A stretch of 64,000 nucleotides of DNA, taken from assembly GCA_023014485.1 (NCBI GenBank), contig JAJOZX010001080.1, positions 750,001 to 814,000 of the forward strand, read 5' to 3'. Positions 20,480 to 32,451 of the stretch are shown here, one piece after another. The stretch is from Bathynomus jamesi (lineage: Eukaryota; Arthropoda; Malacostraca; Isopoda; Cirolanidae). The notes beneath the pieces are model-generated. The model was not told where the DNA came from. It did no database searches and saw only the letters and a list, made by a program, of their open reading frames with translations. Each line of letters starts with the position of its first letter. The stretch's first letter is position 1. A program made the position numbers and the translations under genes.

Positions 20480-21108
20480 TTATACTTTTTCTTTTCACAT
20501 TCTGGGGACCCCAGCCCAGGGTCAAACCAGATCTGTGCTCATCTGTTAACAATGCTTCCAAGGGCTCTTTTCAAGATAGTGACACTATTCTGAATTGTTT
20601 CCAGTTATGTCTCTGGGGCTGTTGGGTTGTTAGATATCTGTTCTAGATAAGAATTTAAATTCTTTTTGAGCAACCCAGTTGCTCCCATTATCACTGGTAT
20701 TATTTCTATTTCATATAGCAACCAGGTTCTTTTTACATAATTTTTCAGATCTAGGTATTTGGTTATCTCCCCTTTCTGCTTGGTTTACTCCATAATAGTT
20801 GGGGATGCTTATGTCAGTAATCTGTCCCTTTCTTTTCTCCCTGTCCCATATTACTATATCAGAGTTCATGGCTCTGTTTTGGATATACAGTATATCTTCC
20901 TATAGGAATGATTTTGTCATTATATTAGATGACCAACACTTTCTACCTCAGCATGATAGAATCTACACCTATCATTATTACTGAGTCCAGCCATTTTTTA
21001 AAATGCATTTGTTAGAAGTGCAAGATATTAGGCACCCAGTATTAGCTGTTCTCCATCATACAGCAGAACTCCTCCTTACCCATTCCAATAATCCTTCTTT
21101 ATTCATAT
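20480..21108 (-). pseudogene. LINE copy A: C-terminal part
   Basis: On the minus strand, NSDIVIWDREKRKGQITDIS, IPNYYGVNQAERG and (frame-shifted) IIPVIMGATGLLKKNL with YLEQIS follow one another, ending near KRALG. This is the restriction-like endonuclease block (..PDIV..D.......ID.S.P.D) plus the GA.G tail seen in LINE copy B. The Gypsy element (21109-32447) separates it from the rest of the copy at 32452-35690. Confidence 0.75.
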
Positions 21109-22431
21109 TGTAGTGGGGTTGTCTTGACTAACATCTTGTTTTCTTCTTGTTTCAGGATTGGCCACTGTGTAACCCCCATGTTGACGGAGTTAGTTTTGCT
21201 TAATGCCTGGCTAGCTCAGTAGTTTTGTTTAGACCTTTTTTGAGGAATTTTTTGATCTTGTTTTTCGATTCTGGTATCGGTAAATTTCGCCTTCAATGTT
21301 TAGAAATTGGCTCATTTTCAGTCACAGTTGGCTTGCGCTTGTGGAAGTTCTAGCCTGCCAACTCAATTTGCTAAGAAAAAGAAAATTCAAGGAAAACAGA
21401 GTGCCTTGTGATACTGGACATTGCCTGTGCATAACGGTGTGCAGGTTAAGGTATTTCTAGGACCAATAGCTTCAGGTTTTGCTTCTCCATGGCTTAACTA
21501 TAATAGATAGGTGCGATTGGATTGACCTCAAGTCTAGCTTAAGGACGTTAGGTCCAGTGAGGTCTATTGTGTTGTCTAATTGTACCATTCTAACATATGT
21601 TAATTTTTTTATTGTCTTCTGGTAATTCCATTTTTGTTGTCTAGTATTTTAGCCATTGTAATTGTTAGCATCATTGTATAGCATACCCTTTCAGGGTTTT
21701 TGGATTTCTGTTTCTTGATCTTAAGCCTTGTCTAGACTCAAGCTCATAACTCATCCTAGCTCTTGTAAATAATTGAAGTTAATTTCTAATAAACACACAG
21801 AATTCTACCAACTAGTTTTTTTCAGCCTTTGTCCTTATAGACTGGGGTTGTTACTTTCAAGGATTTCCTTGTGACAAGAGCATTGTAGAGGGTTTGAACA
21901 ACCCTTTCACAAGGCAGTTGATAGCCCCTCTTGTGGTAGCACTAGTGGTAATCCACCTAAACAGGATGTACAACCCAGGGTCCTTGAATCGACAATACCT
22001 CCAGATTCTCTTTATTAAACAATTCAGAGGGTAATATCTGCTCTTCTTATCCAGCCACATTTGGTTTACTTCATGATCAGTCTGCTAAAATCTTGCTTGC
22101 TTGTTATGTACACCCATATTCAGCTGAGGTCCTCAAGTATTGCTGGGTGTACATTGCACACACACCTTTCCTGAAGCCAGGGCTTTCCAGGTTCTCAAGT
22201 GGACCCGACTCAGACACAGTGTTAATCTTTGGAGATAGCTAGTGGGTTGAGTCCATTTCTTGGTTCCAGCAGTGTGGGAGTCTCATTTGCCCCTCAGTGA
22301 CAGTCAGTAGAGGTGAGAAAAACTTCACTGCCCAGGACCTTCCCTTTTCCCGTCATCAAGAAGCAGCCAGCTTATTCAGTAAGTAGCCAAGTTATGGTAT
22401 TTCTATCTATTTCATCGCTCTCCCTGCAACA
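21109..22431 (+). repeat. 5' LTR of Gypsy-type element (1323 bp)
   Basis: Begins TGTAGTGGGG and ends CTGCAACA, with TG...CA ends. The matching LTR is at 31129-32447. I count about 12 substitutions and three small indels between the two (roughly 0.9% divergence). An AATAAA-type signal (taataaacacacag) lies near 21788. Confidence 0.95.
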
Positions 22432-22438
22432 TATTTTT

Positions 22439-22456
22439 TGGTGCCCAGACCTGGGA
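22439..22456 (+). other. Primer binding site-like sequence
   Basis: TGGTGCCCAGACCTGGGA begins 7 bases after the 5' LTR. Gypsy elements carry a sequence starting TGG here, complementary to the CCA end of a tRNA. Which tRNA is used I cannot tell. Confidence 0.6.
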
Positions 22457-22501
22457 AATTACGCTGGCCAGTTTACTGAGGCACCCAGCGAGACACCCGA
22501 G

Positions 22502-24172
22502 ATGGCTGAGTTTCAAGAATTGCAAGACCAGATCAGTCAGCTTATGGCTCTCATGACCCAGCAGCAGAAGACCATGGAAGAGTCAAATCAAGCATGGGAA
22601 CATAAGCTGAAACAACTCGAGGATGTAAACACAGAATTAAGGACTAAATATGATCAATTATCAAGGGAAAAAGCTGAATCGGATCTTCAGAATGAATATT
22701 GGCAGCAACAGGTGGACCAGCTGATGAGGAAGCAGCAGCAGAAGGATAGGCTGAATCTAGAGAGAGATTCTCATGACTCAATGCCCGAGCTTGAGAATCT
22801 GGATGATGTAGAGAACGTCTTGAACAGGGAAGACGGTACCAGCAGAGGAACACGAACCTTCAAGAAAGAAAAGACAAAGCTGGCATCTCCTAAACCCATC
22901 GAGACAACGTAATAGATCAACCAGCTCCAGTTCTTCAGATAAGACCTCCAGTCCTCCAGACACTGAGAGGAAGGTTAAACGTACTAAGTGTTCCTCCACT
23001 TTCAAGAGTAACCATGGTTCAAGGATGACACCAGGAGTTTATCCTACCAGTGCTCCAGATCTTAATGAATTTGATGTGTCAAGTGGAAGATCTTTTCCTG
23101 AATATCTAGAAACTTTTGAACATTATTGTTCAGCCAAGTTTACTTGTGGATGGAGAGACTGGACTGGAACACTTGGAAAACATCGAACAGGAAAATTCAG
23201 GGATGTGTATAATGCTTATGGGGGTTGCAGTGTGGCATACGATGAGATGAAGGATAGATTGTTGGTGTGCTACAAGAGAATCAAGAAAACCTTCACAACT
23301 GGCAAGGTGTCAGAATTCAAGAATGCAACAATGAAGCCTGGAGAGACACCAGATGTATATGCTGCAAGACTCGAGACTCTGGCTCATCAGGCCTTCCCAA
23401 ATAAAGCGATCGAGACAAGCAAGGAGTTGAGGAGGAAGTTCTTGGAGACAGTTCCAGCTGGGCTGTCACAACAACTGACCTGGATCATCAATGAGAACAA
23501 GACCCTGCATAACAAGAAGGTGACTTGGTCCAACATTCAGGATTTTGTGGCCATGCATTCAAGTGATGGACCATCCCTTCAAAGGCAAGAAACCATTGAG
23601 GTTCTCCAGATGCAGATCCCTCCAGCTCCAAAACCTTCCAGTCATCCAGACATGAGACACCTAACCAGCAATATCAAAACAACCAAGGTTTTGGAAAAAG
23701 ACAATGGAATGGAACTCGCGTCTTCAATTCTGGGAATAAAAATTGAAATCAGAAGTCCCAAGGTCAATGTCAAGGAAGGGATTGTCGAAAATCTCAAGAT
23801 CGAAATCAGCAGGGACAACAACATTCTCAGGAGTGTGAAAGAAACTCCAGTCAGTCAAGATCCCAAGATGATACAGAGGTCAAGATATGTCAGTGGTGTA
23901 CAAGGAAGGGACACATTGAACAGGACTGCAGAAGATGGAATGGAGTGTTTTTTATGTGCGGTAGTCTGGATCATATGGTTCGAGATTGCCCTCGCAATCA
24001 GCAGCAACGACGATCAAGCTTCAGGACATTACCTTCCTATCGCTGTCCTTTGTGTCAAGGACCTCATCCAGGAATGTTCTGCCCTTCTAGAAGACAAGGT
24101 CAAGAAAATTCATCTCAAGGAAACCAAAATAATGAATCTACCCACAACAATCAACAACAGTCGGGAAACTAA
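22502..24172 (+). pseudogene. gag: coiled coil, capsid-like region and CCHC knuckles, with frameshifts
   Basis: The ATG at 22502 opens a strongly helical, Gln/Glu/Lys-rich coiled coil (QLMALMTQQQKTMEESNQAW and onward). The frame shifts near 22900 to a Ser/Thr-rich linker and a capsid-like region (SFPEYLETFEHYCSAKF, VAYDEMKDRLLVCYKRI, PGETPDVYAARLETLAHQAF). After a further frame change (about 23890) it yields two zinc knuckles: CQWCTRKGHIEQDC, a complete CX2CX4HX4C, and FFMCGSLDHMVRDC, in which the first Cys has become Phe. Gag packages the element's RNA into virus-like particles. As it stands it is interrupted and cannot be made as one protein. Confidence 0.8.
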
Positions 24173-24535
24173 TCAGTTCCAATGAGATCAGGGGCTCATT
24201 GGAAGCTGAAGTCTAATTTTCAAGAAATGATCTTCAAGAACCTGACTATCATCATGAGATCCCAGCCAAAGATGACAGAAAATCTCTTCACATAAATACC
24301 AACCAGAATATGGATTTATCGTCTGAGGTGGGTGATGATGCCACCCCTGGACATCCAGAATTACCCAGTTCAGAACAGCAGTATCAAAAAACTACCAGAA
24401 ATGAACTGAATCCTCTAGCATCTTCATGGACACCTAAACCAGCACCTCAAACCCAAATACCTAGGTGTGACCTTGCAGATGAGACGGTTCATGGTCCAGA
24501 TATTCCAGGAGGTCATTTTTGAGGTGTCTGGTTTG

Positions 24536-26850
24536 CCAAACTTGAACCTGCGGAAGTGTTAACAATTGATGTTACCCTTCAAGACACTAACATTCCAGGG
24601 TTAATTGACATGGGAGCACAAGTTAGCTTAATTTCCAGTGAACTGGCACAACAACTTGGGATTCCAATAGATACTACAGATATTTCCACAATTTGAGGTG
24701 TAGGTCCAGATGCTTTGAGGGAAACTATGGGTTCAGTCCTACTCACAGTTTCTTTGCATGGTATTGTAATGTTACCCTTTCAAGTTTCTTATCCTTCCCA
24801 CTTTGGATTTTAAATATCCCATTTTTCTAGGTTTAGATTTTCTGCGGGCCAACAAATTACAGATTAGTCTAGCACATAGACGGGTTTCAGGGAAGAACAC
24901 TGATGGTTCTACGTGGAAAATTTATTTAGGTACGAATGGAGAAGAGTGCAAAAGGATTTGTTACAAGGTTAAGTGTTGGGCTGTAGAAGGTGTGCAGGTG
25001 AATGATTGTGGACCTGTAGAAGTAAAAATTCAGTGGGAACATCAAGGAGTAGATGATGGTGGTACATGTCCATGTTCGAGAAATTCGGGGGAATGGTTCT
25101 ATGATGGGACAGTTTCAAGCGTGCATCTTGGAGAGAAAGTGGTAGGTGTTCCAGGGATTGTAAATCTAGATTGCCCTTCCATTCTAGTCTACACTACAGG
25201 GAAACCTATTGGTAGAATCAAGGCAGGAGACATGATGGGACACATTTACACTCTAGTTGAACTCGATCCTACACCAAATCCAGAAGACACTAATGATACA
25301 GTGACACATCAAGTACATTGTGTAGGTATGGAATCAGAGAATGATCATGAATTGGTCTCATCTTTTCCGGAATGGACACCAGAACGTCTAACTTCAGAAA
25401 TTGACTTACCTGAGCTGGATTCCCACCAGAAATCTCAAGTTTATAACTTGCTTAATTCCAGAAAAGCCATTCTTAGTCGAGGAGATTCTGATGTGGGGAC
25501 TGCTCAGATGACTCCACACCGTATTGAGTTATACGATGACACGCCAATATTTCAGCGACCAAGGAGATTTCCAGAACCGATTGCTCAAGTCATCGATGAT
25601 CAGTGTCAAGAACTTCACCAGCTAGGAATTATCGAGCCTACAACATCTCCGTGGAGTGCTCCAGTGGTACCAATTAGGAAACCAGATGGATCCATACGCT
25701 TATGTGTGGATTACCGTAAACTGAACAAGGTAACCAAGCCTGATAGATTCCCAATGGCAAACTTGACAGACTCTGTCTACAGTCTACATGGTGTCAAGTT
25801 CTTTACCACCCTGGATTTAGTCCGGGGTTATTATCAAATGCCGATCGAGGAGAAGAGTCGAGATTATACAGCTTTCTCGACCCCTCATGGACACTGGAGA
25901 TTCAAGAAACTCAGTTTTGGATTGAAGAACGCGCCTTCAGCCTTCCAGAGAGAAATGCAAGATGTGCTGAAGGGATTTTCAAGGAAGAAGGTTCTAGTGT
26001 ATATTGACGACATTCTAATTATGGAAAAGTCATTCGAGGCCCATCTCCAGCTAGTTGAAAAAGTCCTCAAGGTTTTAGAAGAACATGGTATCAAGATCAA
26101 GCCACCAAAGTGTAGATGGTTCCAGTCCACAGTTCCATTTCTAGGTCATATAGTCAGTTCCAGTGGATTGTCAAAATCGCCAGAGTATATGGAGAAGGTG
26201 AAGAACTTCCCAAAGCCCAAGAACATCAAGGAACTTCGAGAATTTCTGGGCTTAGTGAATTTCCAGAGGAAGTTCTTGCCACAGTGTTCAGCAGTTGCTA
26301 AACCCTTATCAGAACTTACAGGAAGATCAAGGAATTCAGTTATCCAGTGGACACCAGAGATGGAAGAATCCTTCGAGACGCTCAAGGCAGAGATGCAAAA
26401 TGAGGTGGAACTGGCTTTTCCTGATTATCGAGAAACAGCAGAGAAGTTGAACTTGTGGGTGGATGCATCAGCCATTGGTGCAGGTGCCTGTCTTACTCAA
26501 GTTCAGGATGGTCAAGTTCGAATCATTGCTCATGCATCAATGACATTTTCTAGTCCTCAGAAGAAATATTTGGTTACAGAGCGTGAACTTTCAGAGCCTT
26601 CCTGTATGGAATACCGTTCATTCTGAACATGGACCATCAAGCATTGTTCTATCTCCATAATATGAGATTAGTCAATGACAGGCCTGCTTGAACAGTTGAA
26701 GATCTCGCTGAGTTTGATTTTGAGCTTCATTATGTTCCAGGCAAAGACAATCAAGCTGCAGATGCATTATCCAGACACTTCCAGGTTGAGCATGAAGAGG
26801 GCACCACAGCAATTTCAGCAGAACTCCCCAAGGGCTTACTTGTAAGATTT
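24536..26850 (+). pseudogene. pol part 1: aspartic protease, reverse transcriptase, RNase H
   Basis: The protease at about 24595-24830 reads PGLIDMGAQVSLIS, with the catalytic DTG changed to DMG, and a partner motif PIFLGLDFLRANK. A TGA at about 24694 and a frame change near 24800 break it. The long open frame 24803-26626 then holds a full reverse transcriptase (IRLCVDYRKLNKVT, TTLDLVRGYYQMPI, SFGLKNAPSAFQREM, catalytic VLVYIDDILIM) and RNase H (LNLWVDASAIGAGACL). A frameshift after TERELSE truncates RNase H, whose remainder (NMDHQALFYLHN, DNQAADALSRHF) continues to 26790. RT and RNase H make the DNA copy. Length and motif order are standard for Ty3/Gypsy. Confidence 0.9.
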
Positions 26851-26854
26851 AAGC

Positions 26855-27513
26855 CGGAGGGGGGAGGTGATTCCTTGATCGAGTGTTTGTGGTATGCTCT
26901 TGTTCATGACTTAGATCGTGAAGTTCCAGAGAGTCCAGTATTTCTTCGAAAGCAGTTGGTGGAAGAACTGCTAAGTCATCCTACAAAGTACGGAATCAAG
27001 TTGAATAGCAAGCAGAAGCAACATCTTCGACTTATGACAATTCCAGGGCAGCCAGCATCACCAGAGATCTTGAAAGTTTTCTGTGAGATGTATCAAGTGG
27101 ATGTTGTATTGCACTTTGGTACTGAAAACCCTCTAATTTACCACCCTGAAGTCAAGAATCAGCGTGTAACAGAACCCTCAGAACTTCTAGATAGGGTGCA
27201 TGTCCAGTGTCTAGGTGGTGTTCATTTCAATTTATTGAGTGAATCCAATAAATATGTTCAGTCTTGTCCCGTCTTCTTGACTTGTTTAAATTCTTTGTAT
27301 GAGAGAGACTTGGATTCAGAACCAATAGGTGCAGGTTGCTCAAGTTTGGAGATCGAGAATGGTCTAGTAGAATGTGAAGTCAATTTTCCCACCCTTGATG
27401 GGATATTGCTTGTCCACATTCAGGTGCCTTTAGGCAGTTGTCCCACTTGTCAAGATGAAACCTACTGTGCTTATTGGATTCTGGAGCTGAGATCTCCCTC
27501 ATATCTCGAGTAG
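26855..27513 (+). pseudogene. pol part 2: OTU-like cysteine protease domain between RNase H and integrase
   Basis: After an acidic linker the sequence reads GGGDSLIECLWYALVHD, then VFLRKQLVEELL, EILKVFCEMYQVDVVLHFG and VHVQCLGGVHFNLLS. OTU (ovarian-tumour) deubiquitinases have the pattern DG.CLF.A ... A...y...I.v... ih....GHY..L. Spacing and predicted secondary structure fit, including the C-terminal His-aromatic-Asn (HFN). The position of the nucleophile Cys reads Ser (GDS), so this copy would be inactive. The frame stays open from about 26830 to 27513. OTU domains are known in some retroelements and viruses; the placement here, after RNase H and before integrase, is unusual. It could instead be an unrelated fold; I judge OTU more likely. 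Confidence 0.6.
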
Positions 27514-27774
27514 CCTGGCGTGAAATTTTAGGAAATTGAGGGATTATTCACAAGATATTCTGGTTAACATTCAAGGTGTGGCTGAAAAGCAGTGGTAGTT
27601 TATAACTATGTACAACTTACTGTGTCACTTGGCTCTAGAGTAACTATTAATGATCACCCATTTGCTCTTGTTGAAGATCAAGCTATTCCTTGTTGTTTTC
27701 TCCTGGGTGCGAATTTCTTGTCTGCCGCCGGGATTGACCTGGATTTGTCCACTGACAGTCATGAAGGAGGGTGA
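27440..27774 (+). pseudogene. pol part 3: second retropepsin-like domain
   Basis: In the +1 frame relative to the OTU frame, 27470-27515 reads CLLDSGAEISLISRVAW, a typical retropepsin active-site loop (D-S/T-G-A). After a degraded interval, 27592-27774 reads VQLTVSLGSRVTIN and IPCCFLLGANFLSAAGIDLD, matching the second half of a retropepsin fold (I.LG..FL). The normal protease lies upstream of RT at 24595. A second protease-like domain at this position is unexpected and may have been acquired with the OTU domain. The two halves are in different frames with stops between. Confidence 0.55.
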
Positions 27775-28029
27775 GATTCTCGCTACTTTTCTGGCAGAGT
27801 TGGAGGAACCCTCCAGTCATCAAGAACCGCTGGTAGTTGGAAATTTGCGTCCATGTTCATTTCTAGATGAAGTTAACCTTGAGGTTCTTCAAAAAAGTGA
27901 TCGTGTTGAGACAACTTAAGTCCTATCTAGATAAGGGTGTTTTGGGTATTGTCCTAAAGCTCTAGTGAGATATCGTCGTTATCTTAAAGATATCTACTTT
28001 GAGAATGGTCTTCTAGTTAAGTACGAGGA

Positions 28030-29032
28030 ACCAGAAATGTTTCCCCAAGTTCTAGTACCTTTTAATTTCCTGATTGAGCTGGCCATTACTATCCATCTAG
28101 AATGGCACACATAGGCCGAAACAAGGTCTTAGATGTTTTGTCTGGGGAAGTGTTTCATCCTCAGTTATATCAAGTTGTGCAAGAGGTGGTCACATCTTGT
28201 TCCCAGTGCCAGCTCAATAAGGTTTCCAGCCAGATCAGGGCTCCACCTACCCTGAAGATCGTGACCCAGGCACCATTTGAGTTGGTGGCTGTGGATCTAG
28301 TATTGTTCCCCAGAACACCTCGGGGAATCTAGGATGTTTGATGGTGGTGGACCACTACTCCAAGTGGGTAGTGGCTGTTCCATTTCCAACAAGACTTCCA
28401 GTACCATTGCCCGTCTTTTCGAGTTTCGAGTGTTGCCCACTCTTTTGCCGGTTGCTGATAATGGTCCAGAATTTAGGGTCAGGAGTTCGAGCAGATGTTA
28501 TCTCGATACGGGATCACTCACGTTTTCACGACCCCAAACCATCCAGAGAGCAATGGTGCAGTGAGAGGGTCAACCGTACCATTGGTGAGCTTCTACGGAA
28601 TCTTGTTCAAGATTCTAGCTCGTGGGATTTGAATCTCCCAAAGGCCATTATGACCTACAATGGTACGATTCATTCTGAGTTGACTATGTCTCCAGCCCAG
28701 TTCTTGTTATCATCCGCTCATCCAGATCCTATTCCAGTTTCTATTCCCACTCCAGTTCAAGAACAGTGGTATCCAGGACATCCTGGTTTTTGTCCCTTTA
28801 CCAAGGGGCAACTTGTCATTCGAAAGGTTGTTCCAAAGGTAATCTAGTTTCTAACAAGTTTCTGCCCAAGTACTGTGGGCCGTTTCAAGTTGATCGAGCA
28901 GGAGAATGGTGTGACCTATGTCATTTCACCAGCTTATCCAGATCTGCAGCCACACTTATCCATGAGTCGAGTTCATCATTCTCAGTTGAGGAGCTGGAAG
29001 GAGGCTCCCAATTTCTTGAAGAATCATCCTAG
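28030..29032 (+). pseudogene. pol part 4: integrase with zinc-binding, core and C-terminal parts
   Basis: A zinc-binding HHCC module is visible (HLEMAHIGRNKVL ... VVTSCSQCQLNK, about 28085-28230). The catalytic core follows in several frames: LVAVDLVLFPRTPRG (first Asp), VVDHYSKWVVAVPFPTR, ADNGPEFR (second Asp) and SERVNRTIGELLRNLV (Glu). A C-terminal basic/aromatic domain (GRFKLIEQENGVTYVIS and SRVHHSQLRSWKEAP) ends near 29030. Integrase inserts the DNA copy into the genome. A TAG near 28330 and at least two frameshifts disable it. It shows no chromodomain that I recognise. Confidence 0.8.
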
Positions 29033-29143
29033 TTATTCCAGGTTAGTTCAGGTTCCCTGGGCTAGCATGGAGGAGGAGGAGGATGAGAGTTTTCTAGGGT
29101 TTGAAACCCCAATGTTCCAGTTTGTTCCCCAGGCTTTTCTTGT

Positions 29144-29455
29144 TTGTGGGACAGTTCGTCAGAAGATGAGACTGATCTCTTTGATTCTAGTAGTGATTCG
29201 AGCGAGTTTCTAGGATTTCCAGATCAGAATAGGGTTAAATCTAGACCATGGCTTGCTGATCTGAGTGAAAGTTCAAGTTCTTCAGATTCTCTGAATGCTT
29301 CAAGTTCTTTTGAACTTGACTTTTCTGGATTCCCGGATGAGGTGCCATCCAAAGTGAATCCTCCAGGTATCCTGTCTAGTTCACCCAAACCTCTGTCTAG
29401 GCCTCATTCTCAACCAAAAATGTCACTTTGGAAAGGGTCAAGACTACCTTGGTAG
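29144..29455 (+). other. Ser/Asp-rich C-terminal extension or separate small ORF
   Basis: The frame encodes an acidic, serine-rich, disordered-looking stretch (SSSEDETDLFDSSSDSSEF; DLSESSSSSDSLNASSSFEL). It lies directly after the integrase C-terminus and is probably its tail in a shifted frame. No known domain is recognised. Such acidic tails can bind host factors; nothing in the sequence proves this. Confidence 0.4.
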
Positions 29456-29459
29456 TGAT

Positions 29460-31128
29460 TCTGAGAAGGAAGCTTGTTCCCCAGTGGAGGAAATCAAGGA
29501 TCTGTCCTATTCCTCATAGTGCTCCTTCAAGTGCTGTCGTTAAGGTGTGATAGATCCTGAGGAATTTCCTGGGAGTCTAGATCCAGAAGGTGGTGGTTCA
29601 ATAGATCCAAGACAGAGTTCTCCATGTCCAAATGAACCTTAACCCAGAGTATCTCCAGAACTTTCTTCCTTGGTGGAAGCTCTGGAGAACACTTTAGAAA
29701 ATGTGCAGGATGATGAGGAGCAGATTTACCAGCTGTTAGACCAGCAATTAGTTTCTCAAGAGCGGCAATTTAGCCCGGTAACTGGTTCAAGGACTCCCAA
29801 TAGATTAAGTTTATCCCAGTCAAAGATATCTGTTCAGAACTAGGGCTTTATTACAAGCTAACAGTAAACTAGCTCATGAATGACTCCAGTCTGTTAGGAG
29901 GGGGTTGGGAGTAATTGAGAGTTGGCTGGTGATTCTCCTCCATGAACTCATTCCAGAAGTCCTGAATGGAGCTACCATTAGTACCCTCTAGGCCTCTGGA
30001 ATATGTTCATGATTAATTTAATTAACAATCAAGTGATTTTTCTAGACCTGTCTAATTATGTATATGATTATTATGTATTGTATTTAAGTTGATGGTACTA
30101 TGATTATATTTTGATGTTAAAAATAAGTATTTCTAGGTTTAATGTAATGGTGTATCTAGTTTTTGTAACGGCTTTACGGAGCCTTGGTTAAGATATATAT
30201 GAAAATAGGTATATCTTGCTGTACCGTAATGTATAGGTAGGGCCTAGCTAGTAAAGCCATGGAGGAAGCTAGTGTAAATTTTCTAGAACAAAGTGACTGC
30301 ACATAGTGATACTGAATACCATACCTTGAGCTTGGTTAAGTGCAGTAATTTTTGGTTTGCTTGTTCCTCTTGGTTTGCTGCCTCTGCCTGACTCATGCAC
30401 ATGCCCTCACTTGTCACCCACTTTGTACTTGCTTTGATTGTCATGCATACAGCTTTCCAGTGCATGTCCCTGTCCTTACCTGCCTCCAGTCACCCCAATC
30501 ACGCCTTCCTACTTTCATGGGAAGTGTTTTCAGGGATGGAGCCATTATTGGCTCTTCCACTCTTCAAGAATCGGCCTGAAGGGGGTCTTCCAGGCCTTGC
30601 TCCAGTTTGCACCGCCATTCTTGTCTACATAGGAGGGGGTTCTGGAGGACTGCTCATCAAGAGGGGCATGGCCAGCCCACGCAGTTACCTCTAGTCTGGA
30701 GCAAGCAGACCCCACCTTTGGTAGGGATGTCTGCCAATCTGGAGGTATGGATGGGTGGACCAGGGCCAGGATACATTGATAGTGATGGGCTAGTGAGGAT
30801 ATTAATCAAGGACAATAGTTGTGCAGGTGGCTTCAGTTTCAAGCAAGGAGGATCGTGAATAGCCTCTTAAGGAAAGGACCTTATAAAGGAGTGCTAATTG
30901 TGTAAATTTAGATTGTAAATAGGTAGGGTTTTGAAGGTAATAATATCTTCTTAGTACTGATTCATGTATGTATATATAATTGTCGTGTTTAGTAGCCATG
31001 GAGAAAGGAAAACTTGGAGCTTGGTGTCAGGATGGGGAGGTGGCAATTCCTTGAAAAACTGGATGTGGGAGAGGGCTTCGCTGCGCTCACCTTTTGAGTG
31101 GTGGTAACCCACTGCTCGGAGGGGGGAG
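29460..31128 (+). other. 3' non-coding part of the Gypsy element; polypurine tract at its end
   Basis: Only short frames without recognisable motifs occur, so there is no envelope. The last bases before the 3' LTR, GAGGGGGGAG at 31119-31128, form the polypurine tract that primes plus-strand DNA synthesis. Confidence 0.65.
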
Positions 31129-32447
31129 TGTAGTGGGGTTGTCTTGACTAACATCTTGTTTTCTTCTTGTTTCAGGATTGGCCACTGTGTAACCCCCATG
31201 TTGACGGAGTTAGTTTTGCTTAATGCCTGGCTAGCTCAGTAGTTTTGTTTAGACCTTTTTTTGAGGAATTTTTTGATCTTGTTTTTCGATTCTGGTATCG
31301 GTAAATTTTGCCTTCAATGTTTAGAAATTGGCTCATTTTCAGTCACAGTTGGCTTGCGCAAGTTCTAGCCTGCCAACTCAATTTGCTAAGAAAAAGAAAA
31401 TTCAAGGAAAACAGAGTGCCTTGTGATACTGGACATTGCCTGTGCATAACGGTGTGCAGGTTAAGGTATTTCTAGGACCAATAGCTTCAGGTTTTGCTTC
31501 TCCATGGCTTAACTATAATAGATAGGTGCAATTGGATTGACCTCAAGTCTAGCTTAAGGACGTTAGGTCCAGTGAGGTCTATTGTGTTGTCTAATTGTAC
31601 CATTCTAACATATGTTAATTTTTTTATTGTCTTCTGGTAATTCCATTTTTGTTGTCTAGTATTTTAGCCATTGTAATTGTTAGCATCATTGTATAGCATA
31701 CCCTTTCAGGGTTTTTGGATTTCTGTTTCTTGATCTTAAGCCTTGTCTAGACTCAAGCTCATAACTCATCCTAGCTCTTGTAAATAATTGAAGTTAATTT
31801 CTAATAAACACACAGAATTCTACCAACTAGTTTTTTTTCAGCCTTTGTCCTTATAGACTGGGGTTGTTACTTTCAAGGATTTCCTTGTGACAAGAGCATT
31901 GTAGAGGGTTTGAACAACCCTTTCACAAGGCAGTTGATATCCCCTCTTGTGGTAGCACTAGTGGTAATCCACCTAAACAGGATGTACAACCCAGGGTCCT
32001 TGAATCGACAATACCTCCAGATTCTCTTTATTAAACAATTCAGAGGGTAATATCTGCTCTTCTTATCCAGCCACATTTGGTTTACTTCATGATCAGTCTG
32101 CTAAAATCTTGCTTGCTTGTTATGTACACCCATATTCAGCTGAGGTCCTCAAGTATTGCTGGGTGTACATTGCACAAACACCTTTCCTGAAGCCAGGGCT
32201 TTCCAGGTTCTCAAGTGGACCCGACTTGGACACAGTGTTAATCTTTGGAGATAGCTAGTGGGTCGAGTCCATTTCTTGGTTCCAGCAGTGTGGGAGTCTC
32301 GTTTGCCCCTCAGTGACAGTCAGTAGAGGTGAGAAAAACTTCACCGCCCAGGACCTTCCCTTTTCCCGTCATCAAGAAGCAGCCAGCTTATTCAGTAAGT
32401 AGCCAAATTACGGTATTTCTATCTATTTCATCGCTCTCCCCGCAACA
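31129..32447 (+). repeat. 3' LTR of Gypsy-type element (1319 bp)
   Basis: Starts TGTAGTGGGG and ends CCGCAACA. A 6-bp deletion relative to the 5' LTR (ttgtgg missing near 31360) and about 12 substitutions distinguish it. It is followed by the 4-bp duplication ATAT and then by LINE copy A sequence. Confidence 0.95.
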
Positions 32448-32451
32448 ATAT

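Larger units (their letters stand above)
21109..32447 (+). mobile_element. 11.3-kb Gypsy-type LTR retrotransposon, coding region broken
   Basis: Two LTRs enclose gag, protease, reverse transcriptase, RNase H, an OTU-like domain, a second protease-like motif and integrase, in that order. Integrase downstream of RT places it in Ty3/Gypsy. ATAT on both sides (21105-21108 and 32448-32451) is a 4-bp target duplication. The target was LINE copy A. No envelope gene is visible. Near-identical LTRs say the insertion is recent, yet the internal genes carry many frameshifts and stops. Confidence 0.93.

Noticed and set aside
30352..30860. Several overlapping plus-strand frames after integrase as a possible envelope gene
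   Set aside because: No signal peptide, membrane segment or cleavage motif is evident, and frames are short and overlapping.
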